The translations under genes were made by a program, and so were the position numbers. DNA of 64,000 nucleotides from NCBI GenBank assembly GCA_000320545.1, contig ADNK01000770.1:1-64000 (forward strand), in the 5' to 3' direction. Of the stretch, positions 49,801 through 60,229 are shown in pieces. Source of the stretch: Bigelowiella natans CCMP2755 (taxonomy: Eukaryota > Cercozoa > Chlorarachniophyceae). Numbering within the stretch: the stretch's first letter is position 1; each line of letters begins with the position of its first letter. The notes beneath the pieces were generated by a model, which was not told where the DNA came from, did no database searches, and saw nothing but the letters and a program-made list of their open reading frames with translations.

Positions 49801-51856
49801 TGCAGCTTGGATACTACGTAGGTTCTCCCCTACCTACGCTAGGACTGCAGCTGCTTTTACTACTGCTTACCGGAAGGAGAACTCTGTAGGCCTCAGCTTC
49901 GCTAAGGTGTGGGCCAAGGCTGGCCTTGATGCCCACTTCGATAACCTAATAAAGTTATGCAGCAACACCCTATTGAATGCTAAGCTAGACACTACTAGAC
50001 CAGCTACCCTATGGACAGACTGGTCTAAGCTAGGTATGGCTGCTGTACTTACCCAAGACCAGCAGATCATACGGGTGTGGGGCAGGGCCTGCACAGCAGC
50101 TGAGGCCAAGTACAGCCCTACAAAAGGAGAGTATAAAGCCATGACTGAGGCGCAGAGGAAACTAAGATACTACCTGCTGTCGGTGCCCAGCTTCACCTTA
50201 ATGACTGACCACAAGCCCCTCCTAGGCATCGACCGCAAGCTCGAAGCGCCTAACGATGAGTATGCAGCTATGAGGGCGGACACGGAAGAGTTTAGGGACA
50301 AGAGGACAGTGGTCTACGCACCAGGAGACAAGCAGCTTGCTGACTATTTCAGCAGGCTGTTCGAAAAGAAAGTCCCTACCCAGGTCACCCCTATGGTTAA
50401 CGCGATTACCTTCGAGGACGGCGACTTCCTGCCTGAGCCAGAGGAGCTCCAGCACCTTCAAGAACACCTGGATAAATACAAACACAAGCATGAGGTACTT
50501 AGTGATAGGATATATGTATACACTAATAATGTTAGGCGTACCTACGTGCCACGGCGGACCAGGGGAGCCCTTCTCTTTACCGCCCATGGACCTGCACACG
50601 TAGGAGAAAACCATATCACTGCTCTACTCTACCATTACTACTGGCCCTACAAGCTAAAAGAGATAAGGACATACCTGCGTGGCTGCAGGTGCTCCAGCTT
50701 GAAGGCGGCAGGCGTCGCCACCAAGGAGTCCAGCAAGAGCCGTGCATCTAAGAAAATCAAAGCAAGGAACTTCTTAGATATCGTGCAAATTGATGTTTAT
50801 AAGTACGATGGCTATCACTACCTTACCTTCGTTGATGTGGCCACTGGAAAGTGCTGGGTTAAAAAGATTATCAAGGTCAACGTTGCTAAGAAGAACAAAG
50901 GCTTATATAAGCAGAGGCTTACTAACTGCTACCGTACCTGGGAGTCTGAGCTCCAGGCTATCCCTGATGAAGTTAGCATAAACAAGATACCAAAGAAGTT
51001 ACATGTGGATAATGAGACCTCTCTTCTACAGCTACCACACCCTAATATTGATGCCTCACCTGTATACTATGCCCAGTCCAACTCCAAGGTAGAGCGACTC
51101 CACCGCACCTTGGCCAACCTAAGCAGGATAAATAGCACCACACCAGACAAGATACAAGGGTTAGTAAACGACACCTTCACGTCTGGGGGAGGTATCAAGG
51201 ATAAGGAGAGGGAAGAAGGCGACGACAACGACGACGATACCGAGAGCGAAGACGAGAAGGTCCCGTACGATGGCCGAGTTCTAAAGGAAGGACAGTATGT
51301 TAGGGCCAAGGTAAATCTGAGATCGAGAAATAAACAAGACCCCTTCTGGGGTGGCGTTGCAAAGGTTACCGAGAGGAAGGGGAGGAAGCAGTACTACATC
51401 TATGATGGGAACAGGGTCACCTTGCGCCACATCAGTCACCTAAAGAATTATGATATCGGTGAGAAGCTCCTAGAGGATGTTAAAGTAAACCCTACTGTGT
51501 GGGAGCGAGCAATGCCTTGTTTAGGACCCCGACCTAAGTTCGATGTGGAATATGGAAACAATAAGGTCAGGGTGAACGACGATTGGCGCATGAAGATTGT
51601 CTATCTAGGCTACCCTGGATTACGAAATATGGAGAGGGTAGCTATGAAAATAAAGGACGGAAAATATCAGCTACTCTACCTAGCTGTTCCCGACTTACCC
51701 TTTGAGCACTGGTATAAGGTCCTGGGGGACCTTGATGCAGAGGGCTGGTATGGACACGAACCTAAGGACGAAGGTGAGTTCTGGGTAAGCGACAAAGGAG
51801 ATAAGGTTAGAGAGGAATCTATTACCTGGTGGTTGGTGAAGTTCCGAAAGCGATGA
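46883..51856 (+). CDS. Gag-Pol polyprotein of the LTR retrotransposon
   Basis: A single 1657-residue frame. The Gag part (to about 360) is charged and helical, and is followed by a CCHC knuckle from Cys370 (CGYCSRKGKHTAKDC). The aspartic protease motif LWDSGS has Asp519. Reverse transcriptase spans about 730-960 with FPYGLSISGDAF and the YVDD box at 889-892. RNase H starts at LWTDWSK (Asp1046) with TDHKPL downstream. The integrase zinc region (GPAHVGENH, then CRC, about 1233-1275) precedes catalytic Asp1304, Asp1376 and Glu1404. A GPF-like segment (PFWGGVAKVTERKG) and about 130 further residues form the C-terminus. Odd points are CxC rather than CxxC in the zinc region, only 27 residues between the second Asp and the Glu (35 is usual), and the extra C-terminal domain. 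Confidence 0.95.
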   Translation: MSQQLEEQQDFGSQAVQGHEQKQERKGDTDAKEGGGTPPQAPPGPAPGIKKADAAAEALENFYEADDEDVAAESKKVVMALRALRPRASNYAKLKVSIEYKYQTHDVWAAIMQDIMDYEADLPPEWAALFRNDGGLGASRGTTQSTVKQQQPVQRNTQFMSVKTAPVMITKYNGKRGEARRWWKNARSILCDFTPNPTENDKLKWLAIIKQAMDLYETGRTRIRQLEKIHTTVSGLRDVEAIMKAFVNEQDANSLPQAIRKYRAMMQHEREPVRDFATRFQDMIDELHDFNYNTGDDQARFEEFKLKIKESTYVTEKGYTTMEAAVQAISLREQEQDRKFTSPKVPGIGNINAIKPQRDWYKDREGNRRCGYCSRKGKHTAKDCRDRKEGRPRMTIRQLNEHYEKLKRKKGRGQGYNNSKWQGSNNGKNNKYKNKKQNSINAIQQQINGILDHLKQAPTKTAVPATQDQDKPMTLDDIKNLGVCNINDEDANRTIKVAMTKVKVKDSYGDYKKLPALWDSGSMPKSFISLSTVRRLGLLDQVTKKERKYAQADGSSSMKTVGELMLKLQIPGSDAETQIKTRVAMTLSMELLLGQDALEKLGGIISFYNHKIYFAKLPKKSGRTISQNMIRLDEWTSESSVNALEFMDLADNKLPTPTELRKKNPGKTIRQITELLDKTPPADDWDIDKGKKYINKILNEKYSDITKPTTKPSSKLTPVKIELKKGYEECIINDPEHRRPEADWEKIEWQINEWAKEGKIEPSNSPWNVRHVLAKKPTYPFFRLAHNFIRHNRVIKRIQTPTPRIDDVIEHVIGYKYYSSLDKNESYMQTPIHKTSRPITAFSSRHRKWHFVVFPYGLSISGDAFSSQNYRAYTHDGMASVLWVFVFVYVDDDIICTNTVVAQIFLLENIFIRFAHFGFTIRLQKCTFLATRIKWCGYYLEQGRITPNPEKVAALQQAPKPKNAKELKSFLQTAAWILRRFSPTYARTAAAFTTAYRKENSVGLSFAKVWAKAGLDAHFDNLIKLCSNTLLNAKLDTTRPATLWTDWSKLGMAAVLTQDQQIIRVWGRACTAAEAKYSPTKGEYKAMTEAQRKLRYYLLSVPSFTLMTDHKPLLGIDRKLEAPNDEYAAMRADTEEFRDKRTVVYAPGDKQLADYFSRLFEKKVPTQVTPMVNAITFEDGDFLPEPEELQHLQEHLDKYKHKHEVLSDRIYVYTNNVRRTYVPRRTRGALLFTAHGPAHVGENHITALLYHYYWPYKLKEIRTYLRGCRCSSLKAAGVATKESSKSRASKKIKARNFLDIVQIDVYKYDGYHYLTFVDVATGKCWVKKIIKVNVAKKNKGLYKQRLTNCYRTWESELQAIPDEVSINKIPKKLHVDNETSLLQLPHPNIDASPVYYAQSNSKVERLHRTLANLSRINSTTPDKIQGLVNDTFTSGGGIKDKEREEGDDNDDDTESEDEKVPYDGRVLKEGQYVRAKVNLRSRNKQDPFWGGVAKVTERKGRKQYYIYDGNRVTLRHISHLKNYDIGEKLLEDVKVNPTVWERAMPCLGPRPKFDVEYGNNKVRVNDDWRMKIVYLGYPGLRNMERVAMKIKDGKYQLLYLAVPDLPFEHWYKVLGDLDAEGWYGHEPKDEGEFWVSDKGDKVREESITWWLVKFRKR

Positions 51857-51899
51857 AGGTCTAAGGGAATAAGGAAGGAAGGAAGGAGCAACGTGACTT

Positions 51900-51907
51900 G
51901 GGGGAGG
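51900..51907 (+). promoter_or_regulatory. Polypurine tract
   Basis: GGGGGAGG directly abuts the 3' LTR, the position from which plus-strand DNA synthesis is primed. Confidence 0.75.
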
Positions 51908-52233
51908 TGTAGCGCGTACCACTACGCGGGCACAAGTCACGTGCGACAACAAAGGGGTTGTCGCGGATATAGAATATAGATAACGTAGATATTAATACAG
52001 CATAGGCACGTGGGTTCCGGCGGGACTCATGGCAGCACACCGGAAGTGTGCTGCCCCACGTGCGGCGGCATTCGCGAAAGCTTCGCGAATGATTACGCAG
52101 TGCACGATTTAATAAAAATATAATCTTTAATAAAAATAAACACAACTCTTCAAAAGGAAGCAAACGTGCCTTTCCCCCCCCCTGCCTACTTGTGCACGTA
52201 GCGCCTCGGCCTGTGAACACCTTACGCGCAACA
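51908..52233 (+). repeat. 3' long terminal repeat
   Basis: 326 bp, read as identical to the 5' LTR, including both hairpins (52031-52055, 52069-52091) and the three CACGTG boxes. It is followed by the second CAAA at 52234-52237. Confidence 0.95.
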
Positions 52234-52512
52234 CAAATGACGACGGGCATGTGAGGATGTGTGCTCGCACGTTTGGGTGTGACCTCTGACAATTTCCAAA
52301 AATTCTCTGCAATCAATCAGGATATTTTTAAAATGAATCGGGATTTTTCTACGACATGTGAACATTTAGTGCAAATGGAACATGAATGCCATGTGTTTCT
52401 GATTACGTCATTTCAACAGAAGGTGAATTTACAAGGTGCGACTCGCAATCAAATTTTGTGTGTCATGATGCTTTCTTGATCGAACCCCCTCCGTACAAGC
52501 TGAAGCTACAGA

Positions 52513-52993
52513 ATGCGAATTTACGTGAAGATCTACACGTCGAGGCCCGTTACCCTCAATGATGTCAAAATGTCCGACACCATAAAAACCGTCAAGCAGA
52601 AGATCAAGGATAAGGAGGCAATCCCAACTGATCAGTACCGTCTCATCTTTGCTGGAAAGCTGCTTGAGGATGACAAAAAATTATCTGACTACAACGTCCA
52701 GAATGATTCTACCCTTTACTACAATCCTGCTCCAGCATGATTCTACCCTTACTTCGTTCTACGCCTTCGTGGTGGCTCTTTATCAAGGGGCAGTGACAGT
52801 GATTCCATCGATATGACTGCTGAGTTTATTGTTACCGAGAACGGAAGTTGTTCGATTAGGACTGGTGTTGGTGGAGATCCTTGAGTTCGAGGCTGAGTCT
52901 TCCGCGTGTAAGGAGTACCACTACCTTCCTGATGGAAAATACATTGACGTCGATAGTGAGCGTCTTTTTCAAACCACATCTTATCGGACTTAA
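52513..52993 (+). pseudogene. Degenerate ubiquitin-actin fusion gene
   Basis: 52513-52737 reads as a diverged ubiquitin ([36 protein letters not shown]) but stops after [10 protein letters not shown]. Just downstream, in another frame, 52759-52776 encodes LRLRGG, the ubiquitin C-terminus. The break is explained by a roughly 34-bp local duplication of the TGATTCTACCCTT segment plus a 1-base loss. From LRLRGG the same frame runs into an actin-like N-terminus (FIVTENGSCSIRTGVGGD, 52825-52881) ending at TGA. A shifted frame (52883-52990) then matches the actin segment with YLPDGKYIDVDSERLF, so about 200 actin residues are missing between them. Natural ubiquitin-actin fusions are, as I recall, described in chlorarachniophyte algae; this copy looks dead. 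A real, heavily spliced gene is less likely because no GT-AG pair repairs the frame. Confidence 0.75.
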
Positions 52994-53882
52994 GTAGCAG
53001 GGTCGTTCGACTCACGAATCTGTCATTAATTGCTTGGTTTGAATGGATGGTAGGTCTATTGGAAACTCAGGGAACGATAGACAACAGAGCCAAAACTCCA
53101 GTGGCCCCGATAGCAAAGATGAAAAAATACAGACATGATTGCAAGAAAGAGCATAGTTACAGACACAACGTAATGTAATACAGCACAAATTACCTAGGCT
53201 TGCCTAGATAACTAGATGGTGAGTAGCCGTCACATAGCGCAGTATTTGTGATATGTTTCATGAGCGAATTATTGCGACGAAAATGTTTTGCACATCGTGC
53301 ATGTAGATCAGAAATCACGCATGCAGCATGGCATGTACATGAAGGCTGCATCGGCTAGGATGGCTAAATTGCAATTAGCTCACATGCAGACAAGTACGCG
53401 CTCATTGGTGGTCATGACCAACCACATGAATGGTACCGAAACATTTAACACCATGTTTCACATGAGCTGTCGATCTATTTATTGAGACAATGTTTCAACC
53501 AATAAATGATGAACCGCCTTACTAACTACATGGATTTATCAATTTATTTGCACATTTTGCGTCTCATATGATGTTGCTCCATGTACATGTACGCGCGTGC
53601 GGCACATCGCGGGCGCAACAACAATACCACATTTGCAAACATGAAGCACATAATCGCCGAAACAAGCAAACACAACCTTGGCGCTGTAGCCGCCATATAG
53701 CCGCCGTATAGCCGCTTTGCATAGCTATGTTAGGATATTAGGATGACTAATGAAAAAATGTAATGATTCATTACATATGTCCCAAATGTACACATAGGCT
53801 TGGTATGTAAATATATTATTTTGACTTCGATGTCAACCTTGAGCGAACGTATGATTATAATTGAGTGCTACTGCTCGTCAAA
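52994..53882. repeat. Palindrome-rich interspersed block with core copy C
   Basis: Gene-free. CATG-containing words crowd 53290-53470. Core copy C runs about 53640-53785: GCGCTGTAGCCGCC with a small internal TATAGCCGCC duplication, TTTGCATAGCTATG, GGATGACTAATGAAAAAATG and ATTCATTACATATGTCC. Its left 50 bp (AAGCACATAATCGCCGAAAC onward) match the region before copy B. Confidence 0.6.
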
Positions 53883-54899
53883 TCAAGACTCTGGCGCAAC
53901 CTTGTGGCAAGGTTTTTCAGCTCCGAGAACAGTTGATGCCGAGGAGCACCTTGGATGGCAAGGGAATTTATATGCTGGGTCTTCCTCGGGAGGTGGGGGT
54001 GTAAGACCAAAGCAAAACTCGCAGCTTTTGTCTTCATAATTCGGGTTTATCGTCATCGTCACCCCAAAGTTGTCCCGAAAGAAAGCTTCTGTGGGACGCT
54101 TACACAAATTAATGCACATACCGGTACATGCACTTTCCTGCAACCACCTACACTTTTTTATCTTTACTTTCGACGCCATTGGGGTTTTGGCATTGTTATC
54201 TGTCGTTTCCTGGGTTTCCATTGGACCTACCAGCCATTCAAACCCAGTCTCTGTGACTTTCGCAAAAAGCTCGTAAGTGAGTTTGTTTTCCGGAAACATT
54301 CCGACGAACATTGTCTTCCCAGGTCCTGGAGGTAGAAATGATCTTAAAACCTTTAAGCTTGCCTCGGTTTGATCACCAGGTCCTTTTCCTTGGATGGAAG
54401 CAAAGCATAACTTAATGAAGTCCTCATACGTGATGTTTTCTGGGAGTTCCTGTTCCATTTCCCTCGCCATCCCCTTCATAAATATTCCAAGCATATGCGA
54501 ATCAAAAGCTGAGTCCTCATAAGTTGCTCGGGCGTCGGGCAGGTTCCATCCTTCTGGGAAATGTGCTACGCCGGCTCCGAAAGGAGAATACTTAACATCC
54601 TCTGCGGGAGCAGGCTCTGGCATTTCACCGCCAACCGAAGACCTTCTCAATAATCTGCCTATTCTTTTTATTTGGTTTTGGCGAAGTCCCACTCGCGTTC
54701 TCGGCCCGTTCAAAGTTGGCATCCGTATCTGCATTGAAGGGGATTGTGCCGAAATGGTACCCCCTATTGAGACTCCGAAGAACATTGTAAGAGCCGCGGC
54801 GGAGAGGAAGGTCGCGGATGCAATTACTCGCAATGAAAACCGCGAGGTAGGATGAGGGAATGGGGCAAGAGAGGTGGTAGCGTGGTTATCCGTCATCAT
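53883..54899 (-). CDS. DWARF27-like carotenoid isomerase, probably plastid-targeted
   Basis: Single-exon frame of 338 residues. Residues 21-46 are hydrophobic (ASATFLSAAALTMFFGVSI), then a basic Ser/Arg stretch with little acidity (RVGLRQNQIKRIGRLLRRSS) looks like a transit peptide, together forming a bipartite leader. The C-terminal third has the DUF4033/D27 signature: CRWLQESACTGMCINLCK, PTEAFFRDNFGVTMT, PNYEDKSCEFCFG and a final PCHPRC. D27 proteins are plastid iron-dependent isomerases that turn all-trans beta-carotene into 9-cis-beta-carotene, the first step toward strigolactone-like compounds in plants. Algal members often act in general carotenoid turnover; the exact reaction here is inferred. 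Confidence 0.85.
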   Translation of the reverse strand: MMTDNHATTSLAPFPHPTSRFSLRVIASATFLSAAALTMFFGVSIGGTISAQSPSMQIRMPTLNGPRTRVGLRQNQIKRIGRLLRRSSVGGEMPEPAPAEDVKYSPFGAGVAHFPEGWNLPDARATYEDSAFDSHMLGIFMKGMAREMEQELPENITYEDFIKLCFASIQGKGPGDQTEASLKVLRSFLPPGPGKTMFVGMFPENKLTYELFAKVTETGFEWLVGPMETQETTDNNAKTPMASKVKIKKCRWLQESACTGMCINLCKRPTEAFFRDNFGVTMTINPNYEDKSCEFCFGLTPPPPEEDPAYKFPCHPRCSSASTVLGAEKPCHKVAPES

Positions 54900-55606
54900 C
54901 CTTCGTCCGCCACCAACGAAGGCGCCCTCGATCGTTGAGGAACGGTAGCTCGTGTGTTGTGGTGGAAATCCAGCTGCAACCTGATATTGTTGTAAGTGTT
55001 GTAGTTATATCTCTCTTTCTGGCAATTATCTTATCTGTCTAAAGCTCGGTAGAAACGCAATGGAGAACTGTTGGACTAAATTCCAAGCCAGATATGACAG
55101 ATTTTTCGGAACTTTGGTTTGTTCTTAGTGCTCATGATAATGCAATGTTGAACAGGCTTTAGGTTTTATTTTCTTCGACAACGTCAGTAGCTTGACGCAT
55201 TGGCATAAGGGAATCTATCTTTCGTTTAGACCCATAGTTATTTAACCGGCTCTTTTCTGAAATAAGAAATCCGATTGCAGGAGAGCAAGAAAAGGCCGTT
55301 TGCTCAGAAACGCTGGACGTTTGGTGACAGTTTAAGCCAACATTATTTACATCTTCGAGATTTTGCACGGCGATCCGCAAAACGTATTCATGTGAAACCA
55401 GAATGTTTCAATTTTTCAGTCTTGCGACAGGGACGAAGGATGTCGCCAACGAGAAATCCCAAGTGTTTTTAATTGCTTAAGTAGTTATTGGCGGCTCAAC
55501 TGACAGCATCGAACAAAAAAACAGGTTCTCCTGTGCACCTCATCTCATTTTTCGGCGGGACAACGCCGACCGCCTCAGTCCTGCGGATTGGACTGTATTG
55601 GCAACA
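54900..55606. promoter_or_regulatory. Divergent spacer
   Basis: Upstream of both the D27-like gene and the giant repeat-protein gene. Two frames of 65-73 codons near 55159-55472 lack domains. No specific site is claimed. Confidence 0.35.
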
Positions 55607-58600
55607 ATGGATGCGAAGGGGAACCATCATGGCACAAATATTTTCAGGGAACAACACCCTCTACTCCGTCGTTCTGAGACCACAGGTGGTCGGTTGAAGC
55701 GTCGATGTGGCCTTCTTTGCTTGTGTACATTGTCCCTAGTTATATGCCACCTCCTGCCGCAACAAGGCTTGTCGGGCAACATCAAGAGTAAACTGTCCGC
55801 CTCTCATTTTCCGTCAATATATGAAAGCTATCCTGCAAGTAATTTTGTAACGAGGTTGCGAGGGGGGGCTGCCTCAGCGCGATATGAATTCGGCCGCAAG
55901 GTTATACAACAGCACCTAATTAGTATCATCCATGATGTTAGCTCAGACGTATAAACGAACCTCGCATAATTGATTTAGGAATCTGCATCTGGTCATAGTG
56001 TTGGTGCAACCCCAATGGCACCTATGACCCCTCATTCCAATTCCTTCGGATCAACCATTACGATGAACTCAGCTGCCAGAAGCCCGAAGAGAGGCAACGA
56101 GCAGAGTTTTATTCCAAATGCCGTTGAATTATCACAGAACCAGACTAGTGAAGTGAATGCCATCGTTGGATCGGCGATTCGCGAAGGCAAAAGCTGCGCA
56201 GAGGTTACTCTTCGGTCGTTCGATTGTGCCATCATCTACACTTTATGAAATCATGAAGTGAATCAGAACGAGATATATGGTTTCGCCGTTACTTTCATAA
56301 GTCTTCTTTATTATTGTGGCAGATGTTTATCTACTCACACATAATTTGTACAGATCGGGTCTATTGCGAGAAGGGCCTGCATAGATGTGGGAGTGCCTGC
56401 AAACCAAGCATCGTTCGCTGGCGCCAAACTAGCGATGAGAGCTACAGCGGCTTTCCTTGCGAGGGGTGGACATTCTGCTGAAAGCATTATTGAAGCTGCA
56501 GAGGAGGTTGCAATTAGCGCTGGGTTATGGGGCAATGAGAAGAAGGTTCTAGCAAGGGACGCCATGCTTGATTCCGTTGTGGACGCTGTAATCGGAGGAA
56601 ACCGTGCCCCTCAGCATCTCTTCGAGGTGTTGATGCAAGAAGGTTATTCGTACGAAGACGCTGTGTGGAGGGCGACAGAGCTTGTTGCGAATCGATACTC
56701 AATTGTTGTGTTGGAAAGGCGTTCCTCTGCCGCAGATTTACTGGCCCTCTTGCGAGCGATGCTGAACGAGGGAGGGGAAGGGGACGGGATGTCGAAAGAA
56801 GCCGCCATAACTATGCAGTCGGAGGCTGCTGCGAGACTTGCTTTGGACTCCCTAGCAGAAGCCTCAGCCTTTGCGGGATTCTCAATCCAAGAAATTGTCG
56901 CCGTCCTCGAGGAGGTGAGGAAAGCTACTTCTTGGAAGAAAGCTGGAGCGGACATGGTTCGCTTGATGGCAGACTCCGCGATCAAAGCCGTCGTTAGGTC
57001 TAAGTTTCAATGGCAAGACATGAAGAGGTGCTTGAGAATTGCTGCGGCGATCGGCAAGGAATGCGGGATAACGGCGACCGAGGCTGATAAGAAAGCTATC
57101 GAAGCAATACTATCGCATGCAAAAAGTACAGCAGGAGCCTCAATCGAGCAGCTCGTCATGGTTGCCAAAGATATTAGGTTGTACGGCCTGTCCAGAGATA
57201 ATGCTGCTGCCTCCTCTTCCTCCACTTCGCAACTAAAGCAAACTAAGAGCTCTACTTCCGAGGGGGGGGCTGGAGGAGGCTACTACGAGGAGTCACCGGC
57301 GCTGGCTCTGCATGCTTGCTCGGTGGTCGCTGATATAGTGTGCGAAGATACGCTCTGTAGAGGTGCCAGTGTGGGCCTGGCGGCAAGGGACGCTAAAAAC
57401 GTGGTAACCGAGTGCGGTTTACAGAACACGGAGGTTGCAAGAACGGTCATCAAGTCAATCGTTAAATCAGTTATCTCTCTTGGGGGGTCTGAATCGGAGC
57501 TGAACGAGGCCATTCGAACCTCCATTGCAGAAGTCAAGTTGAGCACGACGCAGGCACAGGTCTTTGGGATAGCCAAGTCGGTTCTCAATAGTTTGAGGTC
57601 GATAACAAGCAGTGTCATCGGAATCGGAAGCACACGGGAGCTGTTCGCAGGCACGCGAGGCGCATATACTGCCGCAGAGCATAGGTGATAATGACGATAC
57701 TATTTTTTTTTTAATTATCGGCGGCGAGACTTTCGTAACGTGTGGCCCACCGCTCGGATACCTTCTTTTTTTTTTTAAGTACATGCATGAAAATCCTTTG
57801 CGGCCACGCTGGCTTTCCATTGCGGAGCGTGTATTCTTCTCTCCGTTATTGTCGTATGAAGTCCTCAGGAGGACGAGTTGGTGCTTTTCAAGCCACCTCT
57901 CCTTCCTTCCAACTTACTACTACTCAAATTTCCCCCTTCTCCTCCTCCTCACTTAGTGCCAAGGCGGCTGGAATGTCAGTAGCCATCCTGGCCGGTGATG
58001 CCGTAGCAAGTGCTATGACGGAAACAGGGAGGGGGGCAGTTGAGATCGTTCGTGCATGCCGAGTAGCTGTTCTGGCCACGGGGTTCTCTTCCGAAGAAGT
58101 CGATGAGATATCTGCACAGGCAACATGCAAGGCCATGGTATCCAGCTATGGGCAAGGGGTGAGTGTGAATGAGATGCTGGTGCGTGCTGAAGAGGTTAGC
58201 CGTGCTGCTGGGCTTGCCGAGGAGAGTAGCGTGAGGTTGATGGGACAAGTTGCTGCCAACTGTATTATTTCTTCGCAAGCAGCCGCCAGGGGGGCGTCCT
58301 CCTCCTCCTCCTCCTCCGCCCCCTCGTCCTCTTCACCGTCGTCAGGAGAGGGGTCACTCGAATCGACGACGGGGCGCAAGTCATCAAAGGTGGGATCTTC
58401 GTTTAGCAAGGAAGCCGCAATGCAGGCCTTGAGGATGATGGCTGCAGAGGCCCTTTATAACCAACCACGGAACGAGCAGAAAGTGTTAAGCCAAGAGAAT
58501 GTCGCGATGTTGACCAAGGCAGCCGCCGCCGTGGGCCTGAATCAGAGGGAAGCTATGCCTCTGCTGGATGAATTCAATATCTTTGCCACCGCCAATCATG

Positions 58601-60128
58601 CAATCGCAGCTCATGAAGACAACCTGCAACGAGTCTCAGATCTCATACTGGATCAAGTCATCCAGATCCTCTCCACTCATCATTCATCATCTGCCACCTC
58701 CTCCTCCCCCCCCTCCAGAGCGGCGATAAAGAACATGATACAGCTGCTACACAGCACTGTACGTGCCTCCGCAGAGGTGGTAGCGAGTCGCCGAAGATCC
58801 CCAGCCGATGTTGCCCACGTATGCATGCTGGTGAAGGAAGGCCTTTTGGCAGAACAAGGCCACTCGGAGGGGTCTTTCCCCCTCACCTTGTCTTTCGTTG
58901 CCATTGCTGAAGGGGTCTCGAGAGCAGGTGTCGGGGCTAGCTATCTAGGAGAAACTATCAAGGAGATCGTGGCACGGAAAGTGTTGGACGGGATCAATGA
59001 CGACGACTACGACGACGACGAGCAGCAGCACTTTTATGAAGGAGAGCGTGGCGCAGATCTTGCGAGGATGGTGGTCCAGGGAGTACACCATGCAATCACT
59101 ATCTATGCGAAGGCCTTGTTGCGGGGGGGCAAGTCGTTGTCCCAGGTTGCCAAAGCAGCGCTGGCCACCTCGCTCGCTGCCGATTTGGAGCAAAAGGTCG
59201 CAGGGCACGTGGCCGGGCTGGCATGCTCGCGTGTCGTGTTCAGCTTGGCCATGGAAGCAAACCGATCAGCCGAGAGCGTTGTCTCAGAAGTAACGGAGAT
59301 AGTTGAGAGCCTTCCTGCCAGTGTGATGGAAGGTGGTGGTGGCGGCGGTGGTACCACCGCCGTAGATTACGCGAGGGTTGCCGCGAATATGACTATCACG
59401 TGCCTCGCTGATTTCGTTGTAATGCGGCAGAAAGCGAGTAGCGGTCAAAACGCATTTGAACCCGACCAGCATGTGAGCAAGTGCATGGATGTCGCTGCGG
59501 TCGCCGGAATAGATCTGGAACAGTTTGAGGGGGCGGAGGCGGTGACAAAACTCATCCTCATCACGCTTGCAAATGCGATTATGGATACCACCTGGAGTGC
59601 CGCGGGTAGCAGCAGCAGTAGCGGCAGTTCAGCTTCTTCCTCCTCCGCCTCCTTTCCTTCTGCTCCTCTTGACAAACCTGCCCTGAGCCCTTCCAGCCAG
59701 CAAGACCTCATCACCACCTCAAAGCACATACTGCTTGCTCTAGGCCCGAGCATGGAAAAGGCGGCGATGGTGTCCAAGTGGCTAGCGAAGGTTTTGACGA
59801 CTGCCCAGTGCAAGCCAGAGTCGGTCGTCGAAGCGGTGATGCACGTGGCGGGCAACTTCGGGCTTCGTACGTATGAGGCTGAGGAGGTTTGCTTGGATGA
59901 GATTGCCAACGGTGCTATCTCTCACCGCTATACCCCCGAGGAGATAGGAGTGGCTGTAGAGGTATAGGAAGGGAAACGCAGCAGCAGCAGCAGCAGCAGA
60001 AGAAGAAGAAGAAGAAGTCGTAGCACATGTAGTACTCTTTTGGGGGTTTATGGTGTTATAACGGGGTGGAAATGGTGATGATGATTCTGGTGTCGATTCT
60101 TGTGTCAAACCTGGCTGTGTTACTTGTG

Positions 60129-60171
<43 letters not shown>

Positions 60172-60194
60172 ACTTGTTCTCTATATATTCTGAG

Positions 60195-60229
<35 letters not shown>

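Larger units (their letters stand above)
46518..52233 (+). mobile_element. Complete LTR retrotransposon, Ty3/gypsy gene order
   Basis: The element is 5716 bp, flanked by CAAA duplications. It has two 326-bp LTRs that are identical by direct reading, each starting TG and ending CA, a probable primer-binding site, one long gag-pol frame (protease, reverse transcriptase, RNase H, integrase in that order) and a purine tract before the 3' LTR. Integrase after RNase H is the Ty3/gypsy (Metaviridae) order. Identical LTRs and an intact frame mean a very recent insertion, possibly a still active family. Confidence 0.95.

Noticed and set aside
54070-54335. Plus-strand frames over the D27-like gene
   Set aside because: Antisense to a single-exon gene with a clear family signature.
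58997-59293. Alternative-frame plus-strand proteins within the giant repeat gene
   Set aside because: The long frame continues the helical repeats on both sides. The alternative frames show Thr/Ser or Arg/Pro bias typical of shifted GC-rich codons.
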